Below, one piece after another: positions 51,578-60,518 of a DNA stretch of 64,000 nucleotides. A program made the position numbers and the translations under genes. The notes beneath the pieces are model-generated. The model saw nothing but the letters and a program-made list of their open reading frames with translations. It did not search any database and was not told the DNA's origin. Source of the DNA: Nocardia carnea. Its GTDB lineage: Bacteria > Actinomycetota > Actinomycetes > Mycobacteriales > Mycobacteriaceae. Location of the stretch: positions 1-64,000 of the forward strand of contig NZ_JARWNW010000314.1 in NCBI RefSeq assembly GCF_029868325.1. Reading direction: 5' to 3'. Position 1 is the stretch's first letter, and each line of letters starts with the position of its first letter.

Positions 51578-52795
51578 TCAGCCGGACACGCCGAGTGGGA
51601 CCTTCGAACCGAGCAGCTCGAGAGCGTTGTCGCGCATCACCTTCCGGGTGTCCTCATACGAGAATTCCGGGAACTGCGGGATATCCGCGGTGAAAGTGGT
51701 GGGATCGGCGAGCCCCTCGCCGTGCGGCCAATCGGATCCGAACAGCACTTTGTCCACGCCGATGGTCTCGGCGAGGAGTTTGACATCGTCCTCGTAGTAG
51801 GGCGCGATCCAGACGTTGTTCTTCAGCTGCTCCACCGGATCTTCGGTGAAGTGGTAAGGCGCGGTATTCGCCGCTTTCTTCAATCGTTTGATCAGCCGGT
51901 AGACGAAGTACGAGCCGTTCTCGATGCTGACCACCTTGAGCTTCGGGTGGCGGGTGAACACCTGGTGCACGATCATCGAGGCCATCGTGTCGTGGATTGC
52001 GCGGTCGTCGAGCAGGAGCTGATCCAGCGGATCCTTCTTGCCGAACCCTTCGAAGGTCGCCTTACCGCCCCACAGTGCCGCGATGGCGAGGTAGCCGCTG
52101 TCGGACAGGTGGAATCCCACCGGAACGCCTGCCTCGGCCAAACGGGCCCACACCGGGTCGTGCAGCGGATCGCCCAGGGAACGCGGTCCGGTCACGCCCG
52201 GGACCGGCGCGGGGCGCACCAGTACCAGCTTCGCCCCGCGTTCCAGGACGAATTCGACCTCGGCGACGGCGGCTTCCGGGTCGGCGAGGGAGATCATCGG
52301 CGCCGAGATGAACCGGCCGTCGGGACGATCGAAGCCCCAATCCTCGTCCAGCCACAGGTTGAACGCGTGCAGCGAGGCCATTGTGGCGGGAATATCGTGT
52401 TTGAGTGCCTCTTCGACGCCGCAGGCGAAGGTCGGCAGCATGAAAACGGTTTCCAGTTTCTGACGGTCCAGAACTTTCACCCGCGCTTCGCGGTTCTGGT
52501 ACTCCGGATGATCCGGCAGCCGGTCGAGTTTCATCAGCGAACCCGGATCCACGCCTTCGGGGATTTCACCGCGGAACAGCAGATCGAGGCAGCCGGGTTC
52601 GACGATGGGATCGAACGTCGGGTTGGGGACGAAGTGGTTGACCTTTTCGCCCATCAACGCCAGCGTGCGTTTACCGCTGGTCACCATCTGCACGCCGCGG
52701 GTTCTGAACTCCTTGGGCAGATGGCGGGTGAAGGCGTCCAGCGGTTCGTAGTAGTGGTTGTCGACGTCTACGGCGAGATAATCCAGCGTCGTCAT
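51578..52795 (-). CDS. Amidohydrolase family 2 protein (paralogue 1 of 3)
   Basis: A 405-residue TIM-barrel metalloenzyme of the amidohydrolase-2 (ACMSD/decarboxylase) type. Metal-site candidates are AVDVDNHYYEP near the start (Asp and His of a DxDxH), FHLSDSG in the middle and FGSDWPHGEG near the end; SIENGSYF precedes the last. Members decarboxylate aromatic acids or hydrolyse ring or lactone bonds. GAAAGG precedes ATG 52795. It is the third of three consecutive paralogues, 50 bases after the second. Confidence 0.87.
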   Translation of the reverse strand: MTTLDYLAVDVDNHYYEPLDAFTRHLPKEFRTRGVQMVTSGKRTLALMGEKVNHFVPNPTFDPIVEPGCLDLLFRGEIPEGVDPGSLMKLDRLPDHPEYQNREARVKVLDRQKLETVFMLPTFACGVEEALKHDIPATMASLHAFNLWLDEDWGFDRPDGRFISAPMISLADPEAAVAEVEFVLERGAKLVLVRPAPVPGVTGPRSLGDPLHDPVWARLAEAGVPVGFHLSDSGYLAIAALWGGKATFEGFGKKDPLDQLLLDDRAIHDTMASMIVHQVFTRHPKLKVVSIENGSYFVYRLIKRLKKAANTAPYHFTEDPVEQLKNNVWIAPYYEDDVKLLAETIGVDKVLFGSDWPHGEGLADPTTFTADIPQFPEFSYEDTRKVMRDNALELLGSKVPLGVSG

Positions 52796-52845
52796 ATTCG
52801 GTATCCTTTCGGTCCGGCCGTCGGTTTCGCGATCGCCGGGGGCCG

Positions 52846-54147
52846 CTATTCGGTGGCGGTGTGTGCGGTGGCCGCGTCGATCTGGGAGCGGTAGGCGGCC
52901 AGTTTCTCTGCGGCAGTGGTCTGCTGGTGGCTGCGCGCCTTGATACTGACGTCGTGACCGGCCGAGGCAGCGCGCAAAGCGCCGACGGTTGCCTTTTCCC
53001 TCGGCACGTGGGTGAAGGGGTCGAACGAATACCACTTCATGGCATTGAGGTGGGTCATCTTGTGGATCTCGTCGTCGGGGACGTTCTCGGCCTCGAATAC
53101 CGAGTTGAGTTCCTCGGGTGCGCCCGGCCACATGGAATCGCTGTGCGGGTAATCCATTTCCCAGGCGATATTGTCTATGCCGATCTCGTGGCGCAGCCGA
53201 ACCCCGATCGGGTCACTGATGAAGCAGGTCAGGAAATGCTCGCGGAACACCTCGCTGGGCAGCTTGCCGCCGAAGTCCTGCATCGTCCAGGTGGAGTGCA
53301 TATCGAAGGTCCGGTCGATGCGCTCCAGGAAGTAGGGGATCCAGCCGGTACCGCCCTCGGAAAGTCCGATCTTGAGGTCGGGGTACTCCTTCACCGGGCG
53401 TGACCAGAGCAGATCGGCCGCCGCGGAGACGATGTTCATCGGCTGCAGCGTGATCATCACATCCGGCGGGGAATCCGTGGCGGGGATGGAGAGTTTGCCG
53501 GACGAGCCGATATGCACATTGAGCACGGTGTCGGTGTCCACCAGTGCTTTCCACAGCGGATTCCAGTACTCGTCGTGGAAACTCGGATAGCCGAGCGCGG
53601 CCGGATTCTCGGTGAAGGTGAGCGCATGCACCCCTTTCTTCGATACCCGGCGCACTTCCTCGGCGCACAGTTCGGCGTCCCAGATCACCGGCAGCGCCAT
53701 GGGGATGAAACGGCCGGGGTAGGCGCCGCACCATTCGTCGATATGCCAGTCGTTGTACGCCCGCACCAGTGCCAGCGAGAAGTCCGAGTCCTCGGTGGCG
53801 AACAGGCGGGCGGCGAAACCGGGGAAGGACGGGAAGTTCATCTGCGCCAGCACACCGCCGGCGTTCATATCCTTGACCCGTTCGTCCACGTTGTAACAGC
53901 CGGGACGGATCTCGTCGAGACCCTCCGGTTCGAGGCCGTACTCCTCCTTCGGGCGGCCGGCGACGGCATTGAGCGCCACGTTCGGGATCACCCGATCCCG
54001 GAACTTCCACATATCGGCGCCGTTCTCCATCCGGACCAGGCGCGGCGCATCGTCGGCGTATTTCGCTGGCAGGTGGTTGGCGAACATATCGGGCGGTTCG
54101 ATGATGTGGTCGTCGACGCTGACGAGGATCATATCGTTCTTGTCCAC
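52846..54147 (-). CDS. Amidohydrolase family 2 protein (paralogue 2 of 3)
   Basis: A 433-residue relative of its neighbours, with LVSVDDHIIEPPDMF near the start, NVHIGSSG in the middle, GLSEGGTGWIP and WEMDYPHSDSMWP towards the end, and a ~60-residue C-terminal extension. The aspartate of the first metal motif is shifted compared with the neighbours (SVDDH), which may mean a different metal geometry. GTG 54147 gives the usual MDKNDMILVSVDDH start; ATG 54132 is possible. Between it and paralogue 3 lies a TTACTGTAA element that may be an internal control site. Confidence 0.85.
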   Translation of the reverse strand: MDKNDMILVSVDDHIIEPPDMFANHLPAKYADDAPRLVRMENGADMWKFRDRVIPNVALNAVAGRPKEEYGLEPEGLDEIRPGCYNVDERVKDMNAGGVLAQMNFPSFPGFAARLFATEDSDFSLALVRAYNDWHIDEWCGAYPGRFIPMALPVIWDAELCAEEVRRVSKKGVHALTFTENPAALGYPSFHDEYWNPLWKALVDTDTVLNVHIGSSGKLSIPATDSPPDVMITLQPMNIVSAAADLLWSRPVKEYPDLKIGLSEGGTGWIPYFLERIDRTFDMHSTWTMQDFGGKLPSEVFREHFLTCFISDPIGVRLRHEIGIDNIAWEMDYPHSDSMWPGAPEELNSVFEAENVPDDEIHKMTHLNAMKWYSFDPFTHVPREKATVGALRAASAGHDVSIKARSHQQTTAAEKLAAYRSQIDAATAHTATE

Positions 54148-54169
54148 GGAGGTACTCCCTTCGAGCCCT

Positions 54170-54178
54170 TTACTGTAA
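54170..54178. promoter_or_regulatory. TTACnGTAA element (site a)
   Basis: TTACTGTAA is a perfect 9-bp palindrome with one central base, in the 37-base gap between amidohydrolases 3 and 2. The same core occurs at the other promoters of the cluster (55.9, 58.6 and 63.4 kb). Confidence 0.5.
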
Positions 54179-54184
54179 GAAAAA

Positions 54185-55423
54185 CTATAACGCTGCCGGT
54201 GCGGCTGTTGCCGGTGGTTCGGCGGCGGCGGGGTCCGGATTCTCGATCGGCAGGCCGAGGAACCGGCGGGCATTGTCGCCCAGGAAATCCCAGGTCCGCC
54301 GGTTGTCCATACCCTCGGCGTATTTCCAGTACGCCTTCGGCTCGGGCAACCCCTCCGGATGCGGGTAATCCGAGCCGAACATCACCCGGTCCCAGCCGAC
54401 GGTGTCGACCACATCGGCGACCGAGCCCTCCCAGAACGGGCTCACCCAGATATTGCGGCGGAATACCTCGAGCGGGTCCTCCGGGAAGTTCTGCGGCATC
54501 TTCTTGGTCAGATCGGCCAGGTCGTGGAACAGCGGGTGGATCCACGAGCTGCCGTTCTCGACGCTGGCGATGCGCAACCGGGGGAACCGGGTGAGGGTGC
54601 CGTGGCAGATGAGGCTGCCGATCATGTCCGAGATCTCCCGGTGCCCGAGGGCCAGCCAGCGGAACGAGCTCATGGCCATGAAGTTCTTCGTGGCGGGCGG
54701 TTCCCATTTGTTGACGTATTCGTCCAGTGGCGGCTGGCCGGCGTGCAGCACGATCGGCAGCCCCGCGTCCTCCACGTCGCGCCAGAACGGATCGAATTCG
54801 GGCAGGGCGGGCGAACGCCAGCCGTTCACGCCTTTCACCGGCGCCGGTTTGATCAGTGCGACCTTCGCGCCGTTGTCCAGGATGTACTGCAACTCTCGCC
54901 GGGCGCCGTCGACCTCGGCGCAGTTTATGATCGGGGTGCTGAATATCCGGTCCTCGTAGACGTAGCTCCAGTGCTCCAGCATCCATCGGTTCAGCGCGTG
55001 GATGATCGCCATGGTCAGCTCGGGGTCGTCGGCCGCGGAATGCTCGACCAGGCTGGCGAGGGTGGGGTAGTTGAGCGTCTCCCGGACGCCCTGGCGATCG
55101 AGTTCGGCGATCCGGTCCGCGGGGTTGCGGGTGGCGGCCGGGGCCTCGATGGCCTCGCCCTGCATCTCCCGCAGGGTCAAGCCCTCGGTGTTCTCTCCGG
55201 CGAAGAACTTCTCGTGTGCGCCGGGCGCGGCGACCCGCTCGAAGGTCGGGTTCGGGATGAAGTCGGTGATCCGGCCGTTGATCGCGATCCGGGTGTGGCG
55301 CCCTATGCGGGCGTACTGCACCGCCTGCCGGTACCGCTCGGGCAGGTACCTGGTCAGGGCATCGGCCGTCTCGTACATATGCGCGTCGGCGTCGAAGATC
55401 GGAATATCGGGGGCTCGAGTCAT
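54185..55423 (-). CDS. Amidohydrolase family 2 protein (paralogue 3 of 3)
   Basis: A 412-residue amidohydrolase with IFDADAHMYETAD (first metal motif DxDxH), PIVLHAGQPPLDEYV, SVENGSSWIHPL and FGSDYPHPEG. The order of motifs is the same as in paralogue 1, and both have the REFRT/ITDFIPNPTF-type region, so they are closest to each other. GGAGATACC precedes ATG 55423. It is the second gene of the unit, 19 bases after the PPOX gene. Decarboxylation or hydrolytic ring opening in the same pathway is likely. Confidence 0.87.
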   Translation of the reverse strand: MTRAPDIPIFDADAHMYETADALTRYLPERYRQAVQYARIGRHTRIAINGRITDFIPNPTFERVAAPGAHEKFFAGENTEGLTLREMQGEAIEAPAATRNPADRIAELDRQGVRETLNYPTLASLVEHSAADDPELTMAIIHALNRWMLEHWSYVYEDRIFSTPIINCAEVDGARRELQYILDNGAKVALIKPAPVKGVNGWRSPALPEFDPFWRDVEDAGLPIVLHAGQPPLDEYVNKWEPPATKNFMAMSSFRWLALGHREISDMIGSLICHGTLTRFPRLRIASVENGSSWIHPLFHDLADLTKKMPQNFPEDPLEVFRRNIWVSPFWEGSVADVVDTVGWDRVMFGSDYPHPEGLPEPKAYWKYAEGMDNRRTWDFLGDNARRFLGLPIENPDPAAAEPPATAAPAAL

Positions 55424-55442
55424 ATCGGTATCTCCTGAACGG

Positions 55443-55835
55443 CTATTTGGCGACGAATCTGGTGGCGTCGAGAATCAGGACGACCCGGTCGTCGACGTCC
55501 GCGGGCGGCTCGCCGCCGGTGTCGCCGTAGCGCTCGCCCAGTTCGGCATAGAACTTTCCGTCCTCGTCGCCTTCCACGGTCACCAGCCAGCCGCGAATCT
55601 CCAGGCAGCGTTCCGGCGCATCCGGGTCGGTGAGCAGGAACGAGTAGTTCGGATTGGCCTGCAGGCTGGTGAACTTCCGGCGCGGGATCGTATGGCTCAT
55701 GCGCAGATGTGCGCCGTCCCAGGTGAAGCGCATCGGTGCCTGCTCCGGTGACCCGTCGGGTGGCACGGTCGCGAGGACGCCCACGAGGGGCCGGTGCAGC
55801 AGGTCCTCGAGGTCACCGGGAATTTTCGAGCTCAT
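55443..55835 (-). CDS. PPOX-class flavin/F420-binding oxidoreductase
   Basis: A 130-residue split-beta-barrel protein. LHRPLVGVLATVPPDGSP, MRFTWDGAHLRMS and RCLEIRGWLVTVEGD are the standard strands of pyridoxamine-phosphate-oxidase-like proteins that bind FMN or F420. Such proteins reduce enones or other small substrates. GAGGTGG precedes ATG 55835. It is the first gene of the minus-strand unit with the three amidohydrolases and diverges from the DUF35-Ltp pair. Confidence 0.85.
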   Translation of the reverse strand: MSSKIPGDLEDLLHRPLVGVLATVPPDGSPEQAPMRFTWDGAHLRMSHTIPRRKFTSLQANPNYSFLLTDPDAPERCLEIRGWLVTVEGDEDGKFYAELGERYGDTGGEPPADVDDRVVLILDATRFVAK

Positions 55836-55867
55836 GAATCCACCTCGCAACTAGCGGGTCGAAATGG

Positions 55868-55945
55868 TTACCGTTGATATTACCGTAAGCTACCATTGCA
55901 TGGCCGGATGCGGTACGGGTCATTGCCTGGACGGCTTAACGGTAA
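55868..55945. promoter_or_regulatory. Divergent control region with TTACCGT repeats (site b)
   Basis: TTACCGT occurs at 55868-55874 and again at 55880-55886, where it extends to TTACCGTAA (one-base-centre palindrome); ACGGTAA at 55939-55945 is the reverse. The 139-base region separates the PPOX-amidohydrolase unit from the DUF35-Ltp unit and so could control both. Confidence 0.55.
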
Positions 55946-55974
55946 GGCTATCGGTAGAAGCGAGGACGACAACG

Positions 55975-56391
55975 ATGCAGCGAATGATCGCACCGGAGAT
56001 ATCGACATGGCCGGATGGTGACTTCCGGCTCGTAGGCGGGGCCTGCGGTGACTGCGAGGCGACGGTCTTCCCGGTACAGCAGCTGTGCCCGCGGTGCAGC
56101 CGGCCGGCGGTCGAGCCCATCGATCTGCCGAACGAGGGCGTCCTGGTGGCCTGGACAACCCAGGGGTTCCTGCCCGGACCGCCCTATCTCGGCGACGAGA
56201 CGGCGAAGACGTTCGTTCCATTCGGCGTCGGGCTGGTGCAGCTCGGCGACGTCATCCGGGTGGAAGGCAGGCTCACCGAGAACGACCCGCACAAACTGGA
56301 ATTCGGTATGCGGGTCGGCCTGACCACCGTGCCGCTCGGCACCGATGCCGACGGCAACGAGGTCCTCACCTTCGCCTTCCAGCCGCTGTAG
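55975..56391 (+). CDS. DUF35 zinc-ribbon/OB-fold protein, partner of the second Ltp
   Basis: A 138-residue protein with zinc-ribbon cysteines 24, 27, 38 and 41 and an OB-like barrel (WTTQGFLPGPPYLGDETAKT). It should form the acyl-CoA-binding subunit of an Ltp-type aldolase with the next gene, 18 bases downstream. GAGGACG precedes ATG 55975. It is homologous to the DUF35 protein at 14.0 kb, with gene order DUF35 then Ltp in both. Confidence 0.87.
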   Translation: MQRMIAPEISTWPDGDFRLVGGACGDCEATVFPVQQLCPRCSRPAVEPIDLPNEGVLVAWTTQGFLPGPPYLGDETAKTFVPFGVGLVQLGDVIRVEGRLTENDPHKLEFGMRVGLTTVPLGTDADGNEVLTFAFQPL

Positions 56392-56409
56392 ACGACCAGG
56401 AGTTTTCAG

Positions 56410-57558
56410 ATGAGCAACGATGTCGCGATCATCGGTGTCGGCCTGCACCCGTTCGGCCGCTTCGAAGGTAAGACTGCGATGCAGATGGGCGCGGATGCCA
56501 TCCGGGCCGCCTTGGGTGACGCGGGGCTGGAGTGGAAGGATATCCAGTTCGCGGTGGGTGGCAGCTGGGAAGTCGCCAATCCCGATGCCATCGTGAGCCT
56601 GATGGGGCTCACCGGCGTGCCGTTCACCAACGTGTTCAACGCCTGTGCGACCGCCGCCGGCGCCACCGAGGCCTGCGCCGACGCGATCCGGCTCGGCAAA
56701 TACGATATCGGCATCGCGATCGGCCTGGACAAGCATCCGCGCGGTGCGTTCACCGTCGATCCCACCGTCGTCGGGATGCCGAAATGGTACGGCGAGAACG
56801 GCCAGTACCTGACTACCCAGTTCTTCGGTATGAAGGCCAACCGGTACCTGCACGATCACGGAATCTCCCAGCGCACCCTGGCCAAGGCCGCGGCGAAGAA
56901 CTATCGCAACGGCGTGCTGAACCCGAACGCGTTCCGGCGTAAGCCGATCGCCGAAGACGATATCCTGGCGGCGCCGATGCTCAACTACCCGCTCACGCAC
57001 TACATGTTCTGTGCGCCGGACGAGGGCGCGGCCGCCGTGATCATGTGCCGGGCGGACCTGGCACACCGGTTCACCGCCAAGCCGGTGTACGTGCGGGCGG
57101 TCGAGATCCGCACCCGCAAATACGGTGCCTACGAGGTGAATACGACCTATGCGCCGGTGCAAGAGGATGTCGCGCCGTCGGTCTACGCCGCCCGCGCCGC
57201 GTTCGAGTCCGCCGGTATCGCGCCGACCGATATCGACGTCGCCCAGTTACAGGACACCGATGCCGGTGCCGAAGTGATCCATATGGCGGAAACCGGTCTG
57301 TGCGCGCACGGCGACCAGGAGAAGCTGATCGCCGAGGGTGCCACCGAGATCTCCGGCTCGATACCGGTGAACACCGACGGCGGGCTCATCGCCAACGGCG
57401 AGCCGATCGGTGCCTCGGGGTTGCGGCAGCTGCACGAGCTGGTGTTGCAGCTGCGCGGCACCGCAGGGGAGCGGCAGGTGCCGAACGAACCCAATGCGGG
57501 CTTGGCGCTGCTCTACGGTGCGCCCGGAACTGCCGGTGCCACAATCGTCACCACCTGA
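56410..57558 (+). CDS. Lipid-transfer-protein thiolase-fold protein, second copy
   Basis: A 382-residue Ltp/SCP-x thiolase-fold protein. Cys79 lies in NACATAAG; LDKHPRGAF, TTQFFGMKANRY, YMFCAPDEGAAAV, VIHMAETG and LLYGAPG recur at the same positions as in the 12.9 kb copy. The two proteins are close paralogues along their whole length. With DUF35 it probably makes a retro-aldolase on a beta-hydroxyacyl-CoA, or a thiolase-like enzyme. AGGAG precedes the ATG. Confidence 0.87.
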   Translation: MSNDVAIIGVGLHPFGRFEGKTAMQMGADAIRAALGDAGLEWKDIQFAVGGSWEVANPDAIVSLMGLTGVPFTNVFNACATAAGATEACADAIRLGKYDIGIAIGLDKHPRGAFTVDPTVVGMPKWYGENGQYLTTQFFGMKANRYLHDHGISQRTLAKAAAKNYRNGVLNPNAFRRKPIAEDDILAAPMLNYPLTHYMFCAPDEGAAAVIMCRADLAHRFTAKPVYVRAVEIRTRKYGAYEVNTTYAPVQEDVAPSVYAARAAFESAGIAPTDIDVAQLQDTDAGAEVIHMAETGLCAHGDQEKLIAEGATEISGSIPVNTDGGLIANGEPIGASGLRQLHELVLQLRGTAGERQVPNEPNAGLALLYGAPGTAGATIVTT

Positions 57559-57710
57559 TGGGGCGCACCGTGGGTGTTTTCCGGCCGGGTACGACGGCGA
57601 TCATCGTGGCGGGTATCGCCGGTCTCACCGCGGGAAAGATGCCGGCCGAGCCCGGCGGACGTACGCACCAGCGTGACGCGGCCCGGTCCACAGTGGCCGA
57701 ACTCCCTTCA

Positions 57711-58508
57711 TCAGGTGAAATCCGAGCCACCGTCGACATTGATGTTGGCGCCTGTCATGTACGAGTTGCGGCGGGAGGCGAGAAAGGCGACCACCGGGCC
57801 GATTTCCTCGGGTAGCCCGGCGCGGGGCATCTGGGCGGGATGCCCGAAATGTTCGCCGATCGCCGTCATGAGTTGGTAGGGGGCGGCACTGTCCACGCCG
57901 ATCGAGTGGGCCCAGTTCTGCAGCGCCGGTGTCACGAAGGTACCCGGTGAGACCACGTTGACCAGGATCTCCTCCGGTGCCAGCAGTAGGGACAGGTTTT
58001 TGGAAATGCTGGTGACCATCGCCTTGGCGGCGGTGTAGGCCACCAGCCCTGTGCTCTGGCGCTGGGTGGAATGCGCGGAGAAGTGCACGATGCGGGCCCA
58101 TTCGGCCCGGCGGAGCAGTGGCAGCGCGGCCTGGGCGCAGTGCACCATTGTCATCGCACCGTGATCGATCGCCTCGCGCCATTGGTCCGGGGAGAGGGTG
58201 TCGAACGTGCCCTGGACGTTCGGCCCGACCGCATTGACCAGTACGTTCAGCCGACCGCCCCAGCGGTCGTCCAGTTCGTCGAAGAGTGCGGTGACCGCGG
58301 CAGAATCGCGTACGTCCGCGGTCAGGCCGAACGCTTCTGGGCTGCCGCGCTCGGTGAGGTGGCGGGCGGCGTCCGCGACGCCGGTTGCCGATCGCCCGAT
58401 CACCGCTACGCGGGCGCCCTCCTCGGCGAGGCAGCGCGCGGTGGCGAGTCCCATTCCGCTGCTGCCGCCCACCACGACCGCGGTTGCGTCAGCGAGTCCC
58501 AGATCCAT
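57711..58508 (-). CDS. SDR family oxidoreductase
   Basis: A 265-residue SDR with GGSSGMG as nucleotide motif, NAVG in place of NNAG, serine in VHFSAHSTQ and YTAAK as the Tyr/Lys pair; the end is ANINVDGGSDF. GGGAG precedes ATG 58508. It stands opposite the Ltp gene (convergent) and is divergent from the carboxylase gene. Its leader holds an inverted repeat, CTGTACG-N12-CGTACAG, and the promoter region holds TTACAGTA/TACTGTAA-type elements shared with the cluster. Confidence 0.88.
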   Translation of the reverse strand: MDLGLADATAVVVGGSSGMGLATARCLAEEGARVAVIGRSATGVADAARHLTERGSPEAFGLTADVRDSAAVTALFDELDDRWGGRLNVLVNAVGPNVQGTFDTLSPDQWREAIDHGAMTMVHCAQAALPLLRRAEWARIVHFSAHSTQRQSTGLVAYTAAKAMVTSISKNLSLLLAPEEILVNVVSPGTFVTPALQNWAHSIGVDSAAPYQLMTAIGEHFGHPAQMPRAGLPEEIGPVVAFLASRRNSYMTGANINVDGGSDFT

Positions 58509-58825
58509 CGTCGTGCACTCCCGTTCGTTCATCTGTACGGCGCTTGTTGTGCGTACAGGTCCAGCGTGCGAGCCGGGCCGTCCGGGTCGGCGGCGCCGCC
58601 CGTGCCCCTCCCCGAAAGGGGACTGTAAATACAACGGTATAAGTTACAGTACAGTGTGAAGCGGTGGCGCGGTATGCGGTGGGTGGGACGAAGTCACCGC
58701 CGAGGTCGCGGCGACAGTAAGTTCGACTACGACCGGACCCGCAGCCGGGCCGACCACACCGGAACCCGTATCCGCCGATCACAACCTGCTGCGATGAGCC
58801 GACCACTGCGCTGAGAGGGACAAGA
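58509..58825. promoter_or_regulatory. Divergent control region with ACTGTAA/TTACAGT and CTGTACG/CGTACAG repeats (site c)
   Basis: ACTGTAA (58622-58628) and TTACAGT (58644-58650) face each other around 15 nt. CTGTACG (58533-58539) and CGTACAG (58552-58558) are a second pair around 12 nt. The first belongs to the TTACnGTAA family of the cluster. The rest of the ~317 bases shows no gene that I can support. Confidence 0.5.
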
Positions 58826-60322
58826 ATGACAGATGCGCGAGGCTGGAAGGAAACGCTCGAGGATCTCGACGGCCGCCGGGAGCGGTCGGCGGCCATGGGC
58901 GGTCCCGAGCGGGTGGCCAAACATCGGGCGAAGGGCAAGCTGACGGCGCGGGAGCGGATCACGCACCTGCTCGATCCCGGGACGTTTCAGGAGTTCGGCT
59001 CGCTGGTCGGCGGTGAGATCGCCGCTGACGCCGTCGTCACCGGCTCGGGCCTGATCGATGGGGCGCCGGTCATGGTCGGTGCGGAGGATTTCACCACCGT
59101 GGCGGGAACCATCGCGCCGGGCAGCAACGCCAAACGCTATCGCCTGGCCGAACTCGCCGTACGAAACAAGGTCCCGCTGGTGATGCTGCTGGAGGGCGCG
59201 GGGTTCCGGCCCACCGGCGCGCACTACGGACGGACCCCCACCGATCTGCTCGCCCAGGCCCGGTGTTCGGGCCGGGTACCGATGGTCACCGGGGTACTCG
59301 GCGCCTCGGCCGGCCACGGCGCGCTCATCGCCCCGGTATCGGATTTCGCGATCATGAGCCGGCAGGGCGCCATTTTCACCGCGGGCCCGCCGGTAGTCCG
59401 GGAATCGACGGGTGAGGACATCAGCAAAGAAGACCTCGGCGGCCCGGGTGTCGCGGTGCCGAGCGGCCTGATCCACAACCTGGCCGACAACGACGAGGAC
59501 GCACTCGACGATATCCGGCGGTACCTGTCCTATTTCCCGTCCAGCGCATGGTCGTATCCGCCCGCGCTGCTCTCCGACGATTCCACCGAACCGCGGCCGA
59601 CCCCCGAACTGCTGGACATCATCTCGCGGGACAACCGCAACACCTACGACATCCGGGCCGTCCTCGACGCGGTGCTAGACACCCCGGACTGGTTCGAGGT
59701 GCAGCCCGGCTACGGCACCGCGATCGTCTGCGCCCTCGCCCATCTCGGCGGGCATCCCGTGGCGGTGGTCGCCAACCAGCCGCAGGTACTCGCCGGCTCC
59801 ATCGACGCCGCGGCCGCCGACAAGGCCGCGCATTTCATCTCGGTGGCGGATTCCTTCCACCTGCCACTGGTATTCCTCGCCGATAATCCCGGCATGCTGC
59901 CCGGCAGTGAATCCGAACGCGAAGGCGTGCTGCGCGCGGGCGCCCGGATGTTCGTCGCCCAGACCACGGCGACCACGATCAAACTGCACGTCACGCTGCG
60001 CAAGGCGTACGGGTTCGGTTCGATGGTCATGTCGCTGATCGGTTTCGACGATCAGACAGCGACCTTCGCCTACCCCGGCGCGACCATGGGGGCGATGAGC
60101 GCGGCGGCCCTCGGACTGGCCTCGGGCGCGGACGAAGATATCGCGGCGCAGTTGCGGGAGCGGGAACTACTGGCGTCCTACCACTCCGCCGAGCATATGG
60201 GTTTCGACGAACTCATCCGCCCGGACGAGACACGCGATGCCCTGCTGACCGCCCTGCGTCGCGGGATCTTCGCACGACAGGAAGTACCGCAACCGGTGAC
60301 ACGCTCGGCAATCGTTCCGTGA
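58826..60322 (+). CDS. Acyl-CoA carboxylase beta (carboxyltransferase) subunit
   Basis: A 498-residue carboxyltransferase with two crotonase-like halves. Blocks are HRAKGKLTARERI, LLEGAGFRPTGAHY, the N-half oxyanion region GHGALIAPVSDF and the C-half SIDAAAADKAAHFI with LADNPGMLPGSESE. It transfers CO2 from carboxybiotin to an acyl-CoA. No biotin-carboxylase or carrier gene is present, so it must share an alpha subunit encoded elsewhere, or work in the decarboxylating direction. GAGAGGGAC precedes ATG 58826. It is followed by a hydratase gene. Confidence 0.9.
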   Translation: MTDARGWKETLEDLDGRRERSAAMGGPERVAKHRAKGKLTARERITHLLDPGTFQEFGSLVGGEIAADAVVTGSGLIDGAPVMVGAEDFTTVAGTIAPGSNAKRYRLAELAVRNKVPLVMLLEGAGFRPTGAHYGRTPTDLLAQARCSGRVPMVTGVLGASAGHGALIAPVSDFAIMSRQGAIFTAGPPVVRESTGEDISKEDLGGPGVAVPSGLIHNLADNDEDALDDIRRYLSYFPSSAWSYPPALLSDDSTEPRPTPELLDIISRDNRNTYDIRAVLDAVLDTPDWFEVQPGYGTAIVCALAHLGGHPVAVVANQPQVLAGSIDAAAADKAAHFISVADSFHLPLVFLADNPGMLPGSESEREGVLRAGARMFVAQTTATTIKLHVTLRKAYGFGSMVMSLIGFDDQTATFAYPGATMGAMSAAALGLASGADEDIAAQLRERELLASYHSAEHMGFDELIRPDETRDALLTALRRGIFARQEVPQPVTRSAIVP

Positions 60323-60461
60323 GCCGGGTGCGCATCCGGGGCGGACATGACCGCACGGGATGCAGCGCCGGACAACTCGATATCCCGTCGCAGTACTTCG
60401 CTGCGGTGTGGTTATGGCACAGTTTCGGGCAGCGACAAGCTCCTACCGCGAAGGACGAACG

Positions 60462-60518
60462 ATGGCCGACCACCGACCCCGGATGACCGATGCCACTGCC
60501 CCGGGGGCCGTGTCGTGA
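60462..60518 (+). CDS. Possible 18-residue leader peptide coupled to the hydratase
   Basis: ATG 60462 has GAAGGACGAACG at good distance, and the frame MADHRPRMTDATAPGAVS ends in a TGA that overlaps the hydratase GTG by four bases (GTGA). This is the usual geometry of translational coupling. The peptide has no recognisable motif, so it may be a leader that lets ribosomes reload at the weak GTG start, or a chance frame. Confidence 0.4.
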   Translation: MADHRPRMTDATAPGAVS

